Assembly (NCBI GenBank): GCA_963995525.1
Contig: OZ023214.1
Span: 56,070,841 to 56,134,840 of the forward strand
Direction: 5' to 3'
Source of the DNA: Escarpia spicata
Taxonomy: Eukaryota; Annelida; Polychaeta; Sabellida; Siboglinidae
DNA: 64,000 nt
The stretch's first letter is position 1; each line of letters begins with the position of its first letter. Positions 13,306 to 23,870 of the stretch are shown piece by piece. Position numbers and translations under genes: made by a program. The notes under the pieces are model-generated. The model did no database searches. It had not been told where the DNA came from and worked only from the letters and a program-made list of their open reading frames with translations.

Positions 13306-14052
13306 AGAAAAACTGTATATAACCAAAATTGGTAACTCTTATCTGTACCTGAAAATGAAATAAATAAAAGTTAGTAGGTAATGTCAACAAAATACTTATA
13401 CCTAATAATAATTAATAGGGTAATTCCATGTGAACACAACCAAAATTCCTTAAATTTGTTGCCATCATCCCTTAAATTTTTGAATCAATCAGTTTGGTGA
13501 GTCTTTGGTAAGATAAGCAAGAATCCGAAATTTGAGTGTTCTAGCTCCAGTAGTTTTCGAGTTACGGCAGCTTGAAATTTGGGATGGCTTCTTAATAATA
13601 AATAAAATTATTCACATTTCACAGGGTAATATCTCTCTATTTAACATGTGTCAGTGAAACGTTATGGAATTCTTCTCTACAATGTATAGATCACATAAAT
13701 ATAATTAAAACATAAATACAGTGTATGGTTAATGTGCACCAAGTTGATAAAGATAATGATTTATTCAATAAATCACTTGCGAGAGGGTTTTCAGACCTTG
13801 ATTGTGAGCAAAATACACATACCCCAGAAACTAGTTGTATATAATTGGTATATATGCATGCAAGTGTGCAAATCAGAGTAATATGGCATGTCTGGTTGTC
13901 TTAATTATGAATCTGTACATATGCAAAGATGGTACGTTGTTATATTTCTTTAAAATGTACCAACTTCCGACCCAAAAAAGTCAATGAGGCATAGCATGTA
14001 TTATCACAAAACTTTTTCTAGGTGTAAGCTTGTCCGTATAACACAAATAACT

Positions 14053-16410
14053 AAAAATGCGCCAAGTGGCCCTGAAGTCCTTTGGACTAATACGTCTATA
14101 TGTGACCCCGGCTGACCAAATGAGTGATAAGTCGGAAAAATTGTAACATTGTTTTCTTACATCCTTGTAAAGGTTTGATAGGGTGCTTTACACGGTTTCA
14201 AAAAATATGACTGCTACAAAAATTTGTGAAGTTATGGAGCATTGAACATGGTAGGGATCAAAAAGGGAAAATGAAGAAAACGGCTGTTGAAGTTTTACAT
14301 TATATATGCAAATGGATCGCATGGAAATGTTACATGCACAACATTCAAATGTGGCACACAGTATGTAATATGTATGTTATATTGCAATGATACACTGGAA
14401 GTACAAATGTGCTGCTACAAAGACTTATCAAGTTATGCCAGATTATGTCTTTATGTGTAAAACTAAGAGGACAGATTATTTGAGAGCAAAAGGTAGACTC
14501 ACTGTTTGACACATTTTAAAACCTACAGGCAACTGTCCAGTTTAACAGGGGTCTAGTGGCTTAATGCTGTCTGTTGACACAAGCTACTGCCAGTGACCAA
14601 TTACAGATTAGTCACAGTTTCCATAAACAATAGCAGGCAGAGAATCTTAGCTCCACAGCTGGGTGTAATACACAACAAGTGATAAATATATGATACACTT
14701 GAAATACAAATGTACTGCTACAAAAATGTATAAAGTTATGCCAGATTATGTCTTTATGTATCAAATTAAGAGGACAGATTATTTGAGAGCAAAAGGTAGT
14801 CTAAAGAAAATAAAAAATAGGTCAGCTGGACGGTGATAGACCGTTTGAACTTGAAGCCTTTGTCAAACTTTTGTCTCGACTTCACCGAAGGTGGTGTCCT
14901 GCTGTCAGAACTTCGAAGGTGTTACTCACCTAACTTACAGTTCTTTGTCAGTAAGAATAATGGGATGATAATTTACACCAACGTTGTTTCCCTTAGAAGT
15001 CATTTTGTGGGATGCATTAGCATTAGTCGTGCAAATTCAAAAATGAGTGCTATATAATAGTAGTTTGTCAAAATGTAAACAAATTCAAAGACAGTTGCAG
15101 CTTAGCGTTAGCCTGTTCTGATATATTTTAATGACATAATGATATATTTCAAATAAATATATAGGGAGCTAATGGAGAGGCCCATCATAATCCATAGCAC
15201 TACAAAATGAAGTATCTGAAAGTCACACTTCATATATTGAGTGACACATCTCATGCTGTCTTTCTGGACTGTCGCAATGTCCAATAGTTTAAATCAAACG
15301 ACCCTGTAGGTAATTATTAATCAAATGTTTTTTGGTGAATCATAGTTACAGATCATTAAGGGTTATGAAGGAAGTAAAATGTTTACATGTTTACTGTTCA
15401 CTTATTGCACCACGACTTGCATTTAGAGGAATAATTATAATAGAAAATAAAATGTTGTGGCACATATTTTTAAATACATGCATCAATGAGAAACCGGGAA
15501 TTACTTTTCTGTGGCCTAAGAATAACTAATTTCAATTAACTGCATAAAATATATATCCATACAAGACACAGACTCTGCATGTAACAGATGTTTTGGGAAG
15601 GGGAATAGTGTTCTGTTTTCTGGTACAAGGTGCTGTGTTTGTTGACCCAAGCATCTGCCAGTGACCAATGATAGATTAGTCATACTTCCTACCACCAGCC
15701 ACAGTGACCCAAGCCTCTGCCAGTGACCAATTACAGATTACTCACACTTTAACCAGCCAGCCACAGTGAGGTGTGACAGATGTTGTGGGAAAAGGGATTA
15801 GTTGAACAAAAGGACTGGAAGCCTGCTAGAGCTGCAGCTACAGTAGACCATTTAGTTAACAAATTTAGCATTTTAGGGGACATTTGGAGCCCTTAGAATG
15901 ATTGAATCAAATACATATTTCTTGTGTATAGTGGCACTACCATATGAAATATCTATGCAAAATTAGAGAAAAAGTTATTTAAGAGTTTTTGAAAAAATAG
16001 GCAAAATGTTAAAATTTACCAGTTTTGGGGTCCTTTTTTAGGAGGGTCATTAGGTGCCCTTAGAATGATTAAATCAAATACAGATTTCTTGTGTACAGTG
16101 ACACTACCACAAGAAATGTATATGCAAAATTAGAGAAAAAGTTGCTGAACAGTTTTTGAAAAAATAGGCAAAAGGTAATTTTTTAAACCAGTTTTGGGGT
16201 CATTGGAGTCCCTAGGAAGCCCTTAGAATGATTCAATTAAATCTCGAATGATTCAATCAAATCCAAATCTCGTGCATAGTGGCAGTGCCCTAAGATATGT
16301 CTACGCAAAATTAGAGAAAAAGTTGCTGAACGGTTTCTGAGATACGGCAGCTAACGGCGGACTCAGAGTGATGGCAATAGTCCCTTGGACCTTTGGCTAA
16401 AGGACTAAAA
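14053..16410 (+). repeat. E element copy 5 (standard 5' part, divergent 3' part)
   Basis: The first ~755 bp match copies 2-4 closely. From about 14808 substitutions accumulate, and from 15101 to about 15290 the sequence is unrelated to the corresponding ~240 bp of copies 1-4. Homology then resumes at AAATCAAACGACCCTG, at lower identity. It ends at the same CCTTTGG..AAAGGACTAAAA as other copies but is followed directly by CTCTCAATATCC, the start of an S repeat. I read it as the original right-hand copy. Confidence 0.85.
15101..15290 (+). other. Copy-5-specific internal block of E
   Basis: Between GACAGTTGCAG and AAATCAAACGACCC, copy 5 carries about 190 bp unrelated to the ~240 bp at the same place in copies 1-4 (2369-2609 in copy 1). 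One of the two is an insertion or replacement; neither shows recognisable coding or terminal repeats. Confidence 0.75.
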
Positions 16411-16745
16411 ACTCTCAATATCCTTCCGTGTTTCTTTCACAACAAAAATGGGATACTTCTGGGTGCCCCACATTTTAAAATAAATCACTTGCGATTCACG
16501 AGCGAGCTAAATATACAAGCCTTAATTAACAGTTGTAAATACTTGGTATCTATGCACACTAGTGTGTATAATCAGAGCAATGTGACCTGTCTGACTGTCT
16601 TAATTATGAATCTACCCACACTCAAAGGTGCTATGTTGTTATATTTCTAAAAAATTAGCCAATTTCCGACCCTAAAAGGTCAATGTGTGGTAGAAGATAT
16701 TGTTATGAAACATTTAATGTCCTATAACACAAATAATAATAAGTG
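16411..16745 (+). repeat. S-family repeat, plus orientation
   Basis: Begins CTCTCAATATCCTTCCGTG and ends CCTATAACACAAATAA. It contains the shared landmarks AATAAATCACTTGCG, GACTGTCTTAATTATGAATC and TCAATGTGTGGTAGAAGATA. It abuts E copy 5 on the left and the LINE insertion on the right. It is closest to the copy at 19700-20055. Confidence 0.85.
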
Positions 16746-18092
16746 ACGACAGAATTTTTAAATATTTTCAACTGATCTAACACTAAGAGGGAGCATATTC
16801 CAAAGAGTTGGTGCAGCAACAGAAAAAGCCCTAGTTCCAATGTTAGTGTTGACTCTAGGAACAAAAAGTAGGTCAGAACTAGATGATCGAAGCTGGATAG
16901 GTTTTCTTACAGGAGTAAGTAGTGAATGCAAATAAGATGGTTGCTTACTGGACAGTGCCTGGTATGTAATGGTACAGATCTTAAATATTATACGATATCG
17001 TACAGGAAGCCAATGCAAAGACTTCAAAAGTGGTACAGAGCGAGAAAAATGAGGAGATCTTGTAACTACTCTTGCTAGACAATTTTGGACACGTTGAAGT
17101 TTTGTGATATCCTTGCTAGCAATATTACAAAGAAGGAAATTGCAATAGTCAAGTCTGCTGCTAACAAGCGCTGTTGCAATAGTTTTAGCAACAGAAAATG
17201 ACATATACCGGCGAATAAGGTGAAGATCACGAATATAATAAAAACAGCAGCGACACATTTGAGATATGTGTTGTCGGAAATTGAAGTTACTATCAAAGAA
17301 AGTGGAAGATATCTTGAAGGCAATCACTAAGTTGGTCAAGGGAGCGATTTGTACCCAGGGTAGCCAATGAAATGTAGATCTGAGTATCATCAGCATAAAG
17401 ATGATGATCCAAGTTATGTTTTTGTATAACTCAGAACTAACTTAGTGGCATGGTGTAAAGAGTAAAAAGCAAAGGCCCAAGAACAGAACCCTGGGGAAAA
17501 CCAAATAAAGTCGGCAGTGCAGCTGAAAAGCAGTTCCCAATCTTTATAGTTTGATATCTATCAGTTAGATATGAAGAAAACCAGCTTAGAGCTGTGCCAG
17601 GTATGCCGTATCACTTTAATAAGCATTTAATGAGAATGTTGTGATCAATCGTGTCAAAAGCGGCAGATAGATCTAGTAAGGTAAGTGCAGTAATTTTACC
17701 ATTATTAATATGCTGATTGTAACACATTAGTGCTAAGACGACTTGCTTCAACCTTTTCTAGTATTTTGGAAATAAAGCTGAGGTTAGAAATAGGTCTATA
17801 ACTGTTTAGGTCTTGTTTAGGCAGAGATGACCTCTTAAGAAGTGGTGTGAGATGGGAGTATTGAAAACATCAGGAAAACAGCCAAAGAAAAGAGATGTAT
17901 ACATAATATTGTTATAGGTCCAATTAGTGTATCGAGACATGCTTTTAGCAGTATTGTTGGAAATGGATCGAGTGCACAAGATTTATTTGGGGAGGACATA
18001 ATTATTTTCCTAACTTCATCAATGATACAAGTAGAGAATTTACTTGTGGAAAGTCCAAACTGACATTACTTAAAGTATGACGTGGGAAAGCA
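16746..18092 (-). mobile_element. 5'-truncated L2/CR1-like LINE, reverse transcriptase and C-terminal domain, decayed
   Basis: Read on the minus strand this is a non-LTR retrotransposon from the N-terminal part of the reverse transcriptase to its 3' end. In order: DEVRKIIMSSPNKSCALDPF near 18020-17960, NSYRPISNLSFISKI near 17800, motif A DLSAAFDTIDH at about 17676-17642, GFPQGSVLGPLLF near 17500-17466, and catalytic YADD at 17397-17386. The C-terminal region, open from 17396 to 16758, contains SRLDYCN, LQRVQN, LHWLPVRYRI and LWNMLPLSVRS. Stops and frameshifts lie between the blocks, so it cannot make a full protein. The element ends in a short TTATTATTATT-type tail near 16737-16752, as L2-like LINEs do. 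It lies inside tandem S repeats. Clade beyond the L2/CR1 group is uncertain. Confidence 0.93.
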
Positions 18093-19645
18093 GAAACAAC
18101 AAGTAACTCAATATCCTTCCATGCTTCCTTATCAAGAAGAATGGTGACCCTTGGGTACCCCAAATTTATCAATAAATCACTTGCGAGAGGGTTTTTAAGC
18201 ATTGATTGTGAGCTAAACATACATGTCATTGTTAATATTTGTATATATTTGTATCTATCCATATCTGTGTACATTCTCAGAGTAATATGACTTGCTTAAC
18301 TGTCTTAATTATGAATCTGTACATATTCAACGATGGTACGTTATATTTCTCTTAAAAATAACCAACATATGATAAAAAATGGATGTGGGATAGAAAGTAT
18401 TGCTGCAAGGTTTTATTAGGCAAACAGCAGTCCCGTCTACAACATAACTATCAATCTTTAATAATAAGAAATCCCAAAAGTTGTTTTTCTAGCATCCAAT
18501 ATCATTTTCTAGCATCCAATATCATTCAGTGTTGTCTTCACTTAAAATAGCTATCTTAGGGACATCATTGGTTGCTTGGAATTTAATCACTTAATAATAA
18601 CTACTTGAATTTAATAATTGGAGGATATAAGCTTCTAAAAGCATGTTTGTTTCAAATTGCTGTCAGACTGAACAAATTGAAGCTTAAAAAAGATTCATGT
18701 CATCCAGCAACAAAATCATATATATACACGGTATGTCTCATTGATGTATTTGCTGAAAGATTTCGAAAGCAACACCAATCTCCTCTCTGGCTGCACCCAA
18801 CACATGGCATCATGCTTTGGCCATTTGAATGAAACTGCTGCCAATAAGGTTGCATGAACTTAACACAATATTCCTCCCGCTCCTGTTTATATCTTTTTGA
18901 AAGATAGTGGGCCAAGTCAAAACACACACATGCATATGCCATTAATGTATTATTAAGGAACCAAAAGAGTGTTTTAATTCTTCCATGATATAGGTAATTG
19001 TAGGTATTAAACCTGTGTTACACGGGTAATGATATGTATGGCACTAATGTTATATTGAAATATTTGTGCACGTTTTTATATCCAGAAATATGATGGAAAC
19101 ATGTGGATTTGAGATTTCGTACACGTTTTTTTATTACAAATTAAAGAGCGATAATGAATGCATGGGTCAAAGCTTGCCCCATCTGTACTGTTACGTAATA
19201 AAAAGGAAGTACTTGGTAGGTAATTTACAATTTGTGTGTGCATGAAAAATTTGCCAATTACTTGATAATTGTGTTATACAAGCATTTGTTTAATGCCTTG
19301 TAAAAGTTTTGTAGCAATATTTTCTAACCCAAATCCACTTTTTTGGATCAGAAGTTGGTTATTTAAAAAAGAAATATAATAATGTACCATAATGTCAATC
19401 TTTGAATATGTACAGATTCATAAACAAGACAGTGAAACAAGTCATATTACTCTGAGAATGTACACTGATAGGCATAGATACCAAATATATACAAATATTA
19501 CCAACACGTACATTTAGCTCACAATCAAATCTTGAAAACCCTCTCGTGAGTGATTTATTGATCAATTTTGGGTACCCAGGGGTCACCATTCTTCTTGAGA
19601 AGGAAGCATGGAAGGATGTTGAGAGTTACTTGTAATTTGTGTTGT
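18093..19645. repeat. Foldback-like structure: S repeat, ~950-bp loop, inverted S repeat
   Basis: The plus-orientation S copy at 18093-18420 and the minus-orientation copy at about 19375-19645 are reverse complements over roughly 270 bp with moderate divergence. Both contain AGAAGAATGGTGACCC, AATAAATCACT and GAATCTGTACATATTCAA. Their outer ends both read CTCAAYATCCTTCCATGC inward. Long inverted arms around a unique core are what a foldback-type non-autonomous element looks like, but no target duplication was confirmed. Confidence 0.7.
18421..19370. other. Loop between inverted S arms; no supported gene
   Basis: AT-rich. It contains a 20-bp direct duplication, TTTCTAGCATCCAATATCAT, at about 18485-18525. 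A minus-strand frame at 18942-18700 (80 codons, with the motif CVGCSQRGDWCCF) is locally less AT-rich than its surroundings, but no domain, start context or splice site supports it. Otherwise I see nothing. Confidence 0.4.
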
Positions 19646-19699
19646 AGGACTGGTTTATGCCTAGTAAAAGTTTCATAACATGTATTGTCATAAAACTTT

Positions 19700-21415
19700 C
19701 TAGGTTTACCAGTAAGCTTGTTCCTATAACACAAATAACTCTCAATATCCTTCCGTGCATCCTCACAACAAAAATAGGATACTTCTGGGTTCCCCCATTT
19801 TAAAAATACATCGCTCGCGATTAACGAGAGGGTTTTCAGGCATTGATTGCAAGCTAAACATAGATGCTTTAATTAGCTATCATAAATATTTGGTATCTAT
19901 GCATACCAGTGTGTACTATCAGAGCAATATGACCTGTCTGACTGTCTTAATTGTGAATCTACCCACACTCAAAGGTGCTATGTTATTATATTTCTATAAA
20001 ATTAGCCAACTTCTGACCCTAAAAAGTCAATGTGTGGTAGAAGATATTTCTATGCCTCACTGACTTTTTTGGTCGGAAGTTTGTCATTTTTAAAGAAATA
20101 TAACAACATACCATCTTTGCATATGTACAGATTCATAATTAAGACAACCAGACCTGCCATATTACTCTAATTCGCACATTTGCATTTGTGTATATACAAC
20201 TAGTTTCTGAGATACAATAAAACCTGTCCATAACGGTCATCGTCAGGACTGAGCAAAATTACTGTTATTGGCAGGTTACCGTTATGAAGTTCCATGACGT
20301 CGATACTCACTAGGTGGAGCCACCGTATTATGAATGGTTACGTTGACGTTCGCTAGTTGGTACTCTAGTGAACAATACAAACCTAGAGTTAACAATAATA
20401 TTAAATAATACACTTCACAACTTGCTATATTTAATTGATGTTCCTTTTTTCTTTTGGGCAATGGGGAAATCAATCATGCCCTCCAAGTAAAGGTGAACAG
20501 AAAAAGCTTTGATGTCCAAAAGGAAACAGGAGGGTGTGAATGAGTGCAAGGCAAGCATTGGCCCAGATTTGCTTAGGGGGGATTATCAATACAATGTAAG
20601 CTACCTGAAGTGATAGGTAACAGGCCATCTTAATATTTACCTAGGTGGTCTCTCCAACTATTCCAAGCTGCTGAGGTAAATATTACAAAGGCCGGCTTCC
20701 ATGGCTTCTCAGAGCTCATTTTGGACATCAAAGCTGATTCTGCACCCTTTACTGGAGTAAAGGAAGCCACATAGTGGCTGCAACAAGCTGATGAAGCCAT
20801 GTGCAATTTGATAGTTCAGAGTACAAGTGATGACACAGACACCATGACGTTTTTATTCAGGGAAATTATGGATTCCCTTTGACCTGCCCGCAAGCTGCAG
20901 GTTGACTATGAATGGTTCGGTCCAAATTAACTGACCGTTATACGCAATAGACAGTTTACTGTTATGGACAGGTAGTGGGCATTGCAAATTAATAGGAAGT
21001 CATTCGGGACTTTCAAAAATGACCTTTATATCCAAGTTATCGTTACGGACAGGCGGACGCTAAGACAGGTTTTACTGTATGTGTATTTTTTTCACAATCA
21101 AGGTCTGAAAACCCACTTGCAAGTGATTTATTGAATAAATCATTATGTTTATCAACTTGGTGCACATTATCCATACACTATATTTATGATCTAATTATAT
21201 TTATGTGATCTATACATGGTAGAGAACAAAGTTTCATTGACACAAGTTAAATAGTACAAGAGATATTCACCTGTGAAATGTGAATAATTTTATTTATTTT
21301 AAAAAAGCCATCGCAAAAGGCTTTCATCAAACTGGTTCATTCAAAAATTTAAGAGATGAATGTCGCTCCCATTGGTTGTGTTCACACGGAATGACCCAAT
21401 AGGGTAATAGAAATA
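19700..21415. repeat. Abutting inverted S repeats forming a large hairpin
   Basis: A plus-orientation S copy (about 19700-20055) is followed almost immediately by a minus-orientation S copy (20056-20212 continuing at 21080-21415). The tip reads TAAAAAGTCAATG...CACTGACTTTTTT. The minus copy is the closest relative of the 3.2-kb array spacer and extends to CCGTGTGAACACAACC in reverse. It is split by an 863-bp DNA transposon. The two S copies belong to different subfamilies, so this is not a simple fresh inverted duplication. Confidence 0.75.
20215..21077. mobile_element. Non-autonomous Tc1/mariner-superfamily (pogo-like) DNA transposon, 863 bp, TA target duplication
   Basis: The ends are inverted repeats: CAATAAAACCTGTC at the left and CAGTAAAACCTGTC read inward from the right. 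Both are followed by a variant of CCTGTCCRTAACG. TA flanks both sides (20213-20214 and 21078-21079). Joining the flanks across one TA restores the uninterrupted S-family sequence seen in the 3.2-kb spacer (GTTTCTG..GTATGTGTATTTT in reverse). TA duplication and CARTAAAACC ends fit the pogo/Tigger branch of Tc1/mariner. No intact transposase is present; fragments in the middle may be decayed coding sequence, but I could not identify a DDE domain. Confidence 0.85.
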
Positions 21416-22440
21416 AAATGGAATTCAAACTGCTGTTGATATTAAGTGTTGTTAATAATAACAGCATAAACTAATAAAACGATCCTCTATGCTTTGCTAG
21501 TTACTTTAATTCAGCGGATGCCAAGAAGTCTTGGGGGACTGCCGGCCCCCGACTGGGGGGAAGATTGGTAGGAGCCGGGGGGATCAGTGTCTCGCATCTC
21601 AATTTGGAAACAACAACAGTTGAGGTTGTTGAAGGACGGAGGCTCACATGTCCAGACACATACACACATCTTGCACTGAAATGGTGAAATACACAAATCT
21701 AAGAAAAACAACCAGTCACTGTTAATTCTCACTCCCACTGAAACCATAGTTGTTGATGCTCAGTTTAATTAATCATAGTTTGTTGTTAAAATCAATTTAC
21801 TTTGATAGCTAGATTGGGTGTTTTGTGTAAGGGTTCACCATGTCAAGCCGAATTTCGCCTGTTTAATTTTTTGCAAAGTTACATGTATATCAAACCGAAA
21901 CACATGAAAAATGGAACTGCGGACACATTTGTAAGTTACAGTTTTATTGGTTTAAACTAGAACACCCAGCTGTTTGTCCAAGTTGAATATCTTTCCACTT
22001 GTTTCCTACTTTTATATCTAGTGCAATCTTTCATATAACAAATGACAAGTTATTTAGCTGCAAGTGCTGCAACCAAAACATTAGAACTGCCTGAATGCAC
22101 GCCCGCATACTTGTGAGCACACGTACATAGATCAGTTTAAATGACAATTTAAAAAGCTTTATGTAGGTTTGCTTATGATTAATAAAACTAAAAAATTTCA
22201 ACCGTGAAAAATAAACAAACATTTGAAAAAGGATTAAATCTAAACTTCTCATATATTGACATTTTATTGTTCATTTTCAATAACTCAACAAAAGCTGGTT
22301 AAACTTAATAATCAAGCAGATATACAAAACGTGTATAATACCATGTACTGAACAAAAGGAACGCTAGTAATATTTTAACATAAACTTTGTCAGAGTGAAG
22401 AGCAAAGAACAGAGGAGCTGAAGGAGGTGGATGGTGTGAA
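21416..22440. other. Mostly unassigned interval before the 96-bp array
   Basis: AT-rich DNA with one GC-rich island at about 21510-21600, described separately as a possible minus-strand terminal exon. No repeat family from elsewhere in the window was recognised here. Confidence 0.4.
21501..21597 (-). CDS. Possible terminal coding exon in a GC-rich island
   Basis: On the minus strand an AG (21599-21598) preceded by a T-rich tract (GTTGTTGTTTCC) could be a splice acceptor. From 21597 one reading gives one base plus 31 codons and a stop. It begins CETLIPPAPT, ends DFLASAELK and is rich in proline. A second frame (ending SPPRLLGIR) is also open, so the frame is ambiguous. The GC content stands out sharply from the AT-rich surroundings. 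No homology is recognised and no upstream exon is identified. It could belong to the Cys-rich gene on the same strand, 36 kb away across the 96-bp array, or to nothing. Confidence 0.2.
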
Positions 22441-22589
22441 TGAAAGCTTCAAGAAGCTCGTGAGTATTCGGCTAAAGTGGGCTTGAAATGTGGAGCGAAT
22501 GTTACAAAATGATTAATGAAGAAAGTAGATGCCCAAAAAGTGGATAATAAAAGGAGACGGGGAAAAGCAACACTAAGATGGGTGGATTG
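22441..22589 (+). mobile_element. Decayed C-terminus of a non-LTR retrotransposon ORF, apparent founder of the 96-bp array
   Basis: Plus-strand frames give RLKWA*NVERM at about 22469-22501 and, after shifts, MPKK then KRRRGKATLRWVDCVER up to the array edge. Many LINE proteins end with a region of the form RLRWxGHVxRM ... KRRRGRPKLRWxDCVxxDL, downstream of the reverse transcriptase. The order and spacing agree, with GH replaced by a stop and N. The array monomer encodes RRLVERTVRWVDCVERSGGS in the same register, so the first monomer looks like a continuation of this LINE tail. Damaged copy, no function expected. Assignment rests on motif memory, not a search. Confidence 0.55.
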
Positions 22590-23870
22590 TGTAGAGAGGT
22601 CTGGAGGGAGTGGGAGAGGAGAATGAGAGTGAAAGTAAAAGGGATTGAGACGGTTGGTGGAGAGAACAGTGAGATGGGTGGATTGTGTAGAGAGGTCTGG
22701 AGGGAGTGTGAGAGGAGAATGAGAGTGAAAGTAGAAGGGAGTGAGACGGTTGGTGGAGAGAACAGTGAGATGGGTGGATTGTGTAGAGAGGTCTGGAGGG
22801 AGTGGGAGAGGAGAATGAGGGTGAAAGTAGAAGGGAGTGAGACGGTTGGTGGAGAGAACAGTGAGATGGGTGGATTGTGTAGAGAGGTCTGGAGGGAGTG
22901 GGAGAGGAGAATGAGGGTGAAAGTAGAAGGGAGTGAGAAGGTTGGTGGAGAGAACAGTGAGATGGGTGGATTGTGTAGAGAGGTCTGGAGGGAATGGGAG
23001 AGGAGAATGAGGATGAAAGTAGAAGGGAGTGATACGGTTGGTGGAGAGAACAGTGAGATGGGTGGATTGTGTAGAGGTCTGGAGGGAGTGGGAAAGGAGA
23101 ATGAGCATGAAAGTAGAAGGGATTGAGACGGTTGGTGGAGAGAACAGTGAGATGGGTGGATTGTGTATAGAGGTCTGGAGGGAGTGGGAGAGGAGAATGA
23201 GGGTGAAAGTAAAAGGGAGTGAGACGGGTGGTGGAGAGAACAGTGAGATGGGTGGATTGTGTAGAGAGGTCTGGAGGGAGTGGGAGAGGAGAATGAGGGT
23301 GAAAGTAAAAGGGAGTGAGACGATTGGTGGAGAGAACAGTGAGATGGGTGGATTGTGTAGAGAGGTCTGGAGGGAGTGGGAAAGGAGAATGAGCATGAAA
23401 GTAGAAGGGATTGAGACGGTTGGTGGAGAGAACAGTGAGAAGGGTGGATTGTGTATAGAGGTGTGGAGGGAGTGGGAGAGGAGAATGAGGGTGAAAGTAA
23501 AAGGGAGTGAGACGGGTGGTGGAGAGAACAGTGAGATGGGTGGATTGTGTAGAGAGGTCTGGAGGGAGTGGGAGAGGAGAATGAGGGTGAAAGTAAAAGG
23601 GAGTGAGACGATTGGTGGAGAGAACAGTGAGATGGGTGGATTGTGTAGAGAGGTCTGGAGGGAGCGGGAGAGGAGAATGAGAGTGAAAGTAAAAGGGAGT
23701 GAGACGGTTGGTGGAGAGAACAGTGAGATGGGTGGATTGTGTAGAGAGGTCTGGAGGGAGTGGGAGAGGAGAATGAGAGTGAAAGTAAAAGGGAGTGAGA
23801 CGGTTGGTGGAGAGAACAGTGAGATGGGTGGATTGTGCAAAGAGAGGTCTGGAGGGAGTGAGAGAGGAGA

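Larger units (their letters stand above)
1312..16410 (+). repeat. Macro-tandem array with 3185-bp period (E element plus spacer, five E copies)
   Basis: The start motif AAAAATGYGCCAAGTGGCC recurs at 1313, 4498, 7683, 10868 and 14053, an exact 3185-bp period. Each unit is a ~2438-bp block (E) ending in CCAAAGGACTAAAA plus a ~747-bp spacer; the array begins and ends with E, giving five E copies and four spacers. Units 2-4 differ from each other at only a few bases, so amplification or homogenisation is recent. No frame exceeds ~75 codons and none resembles a known protein, so the array is taken as non-coding. A near-identical 3.2-kb repeat is also where assemblers miscount copies, so the true number may differ. 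Confidence 0.97.
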
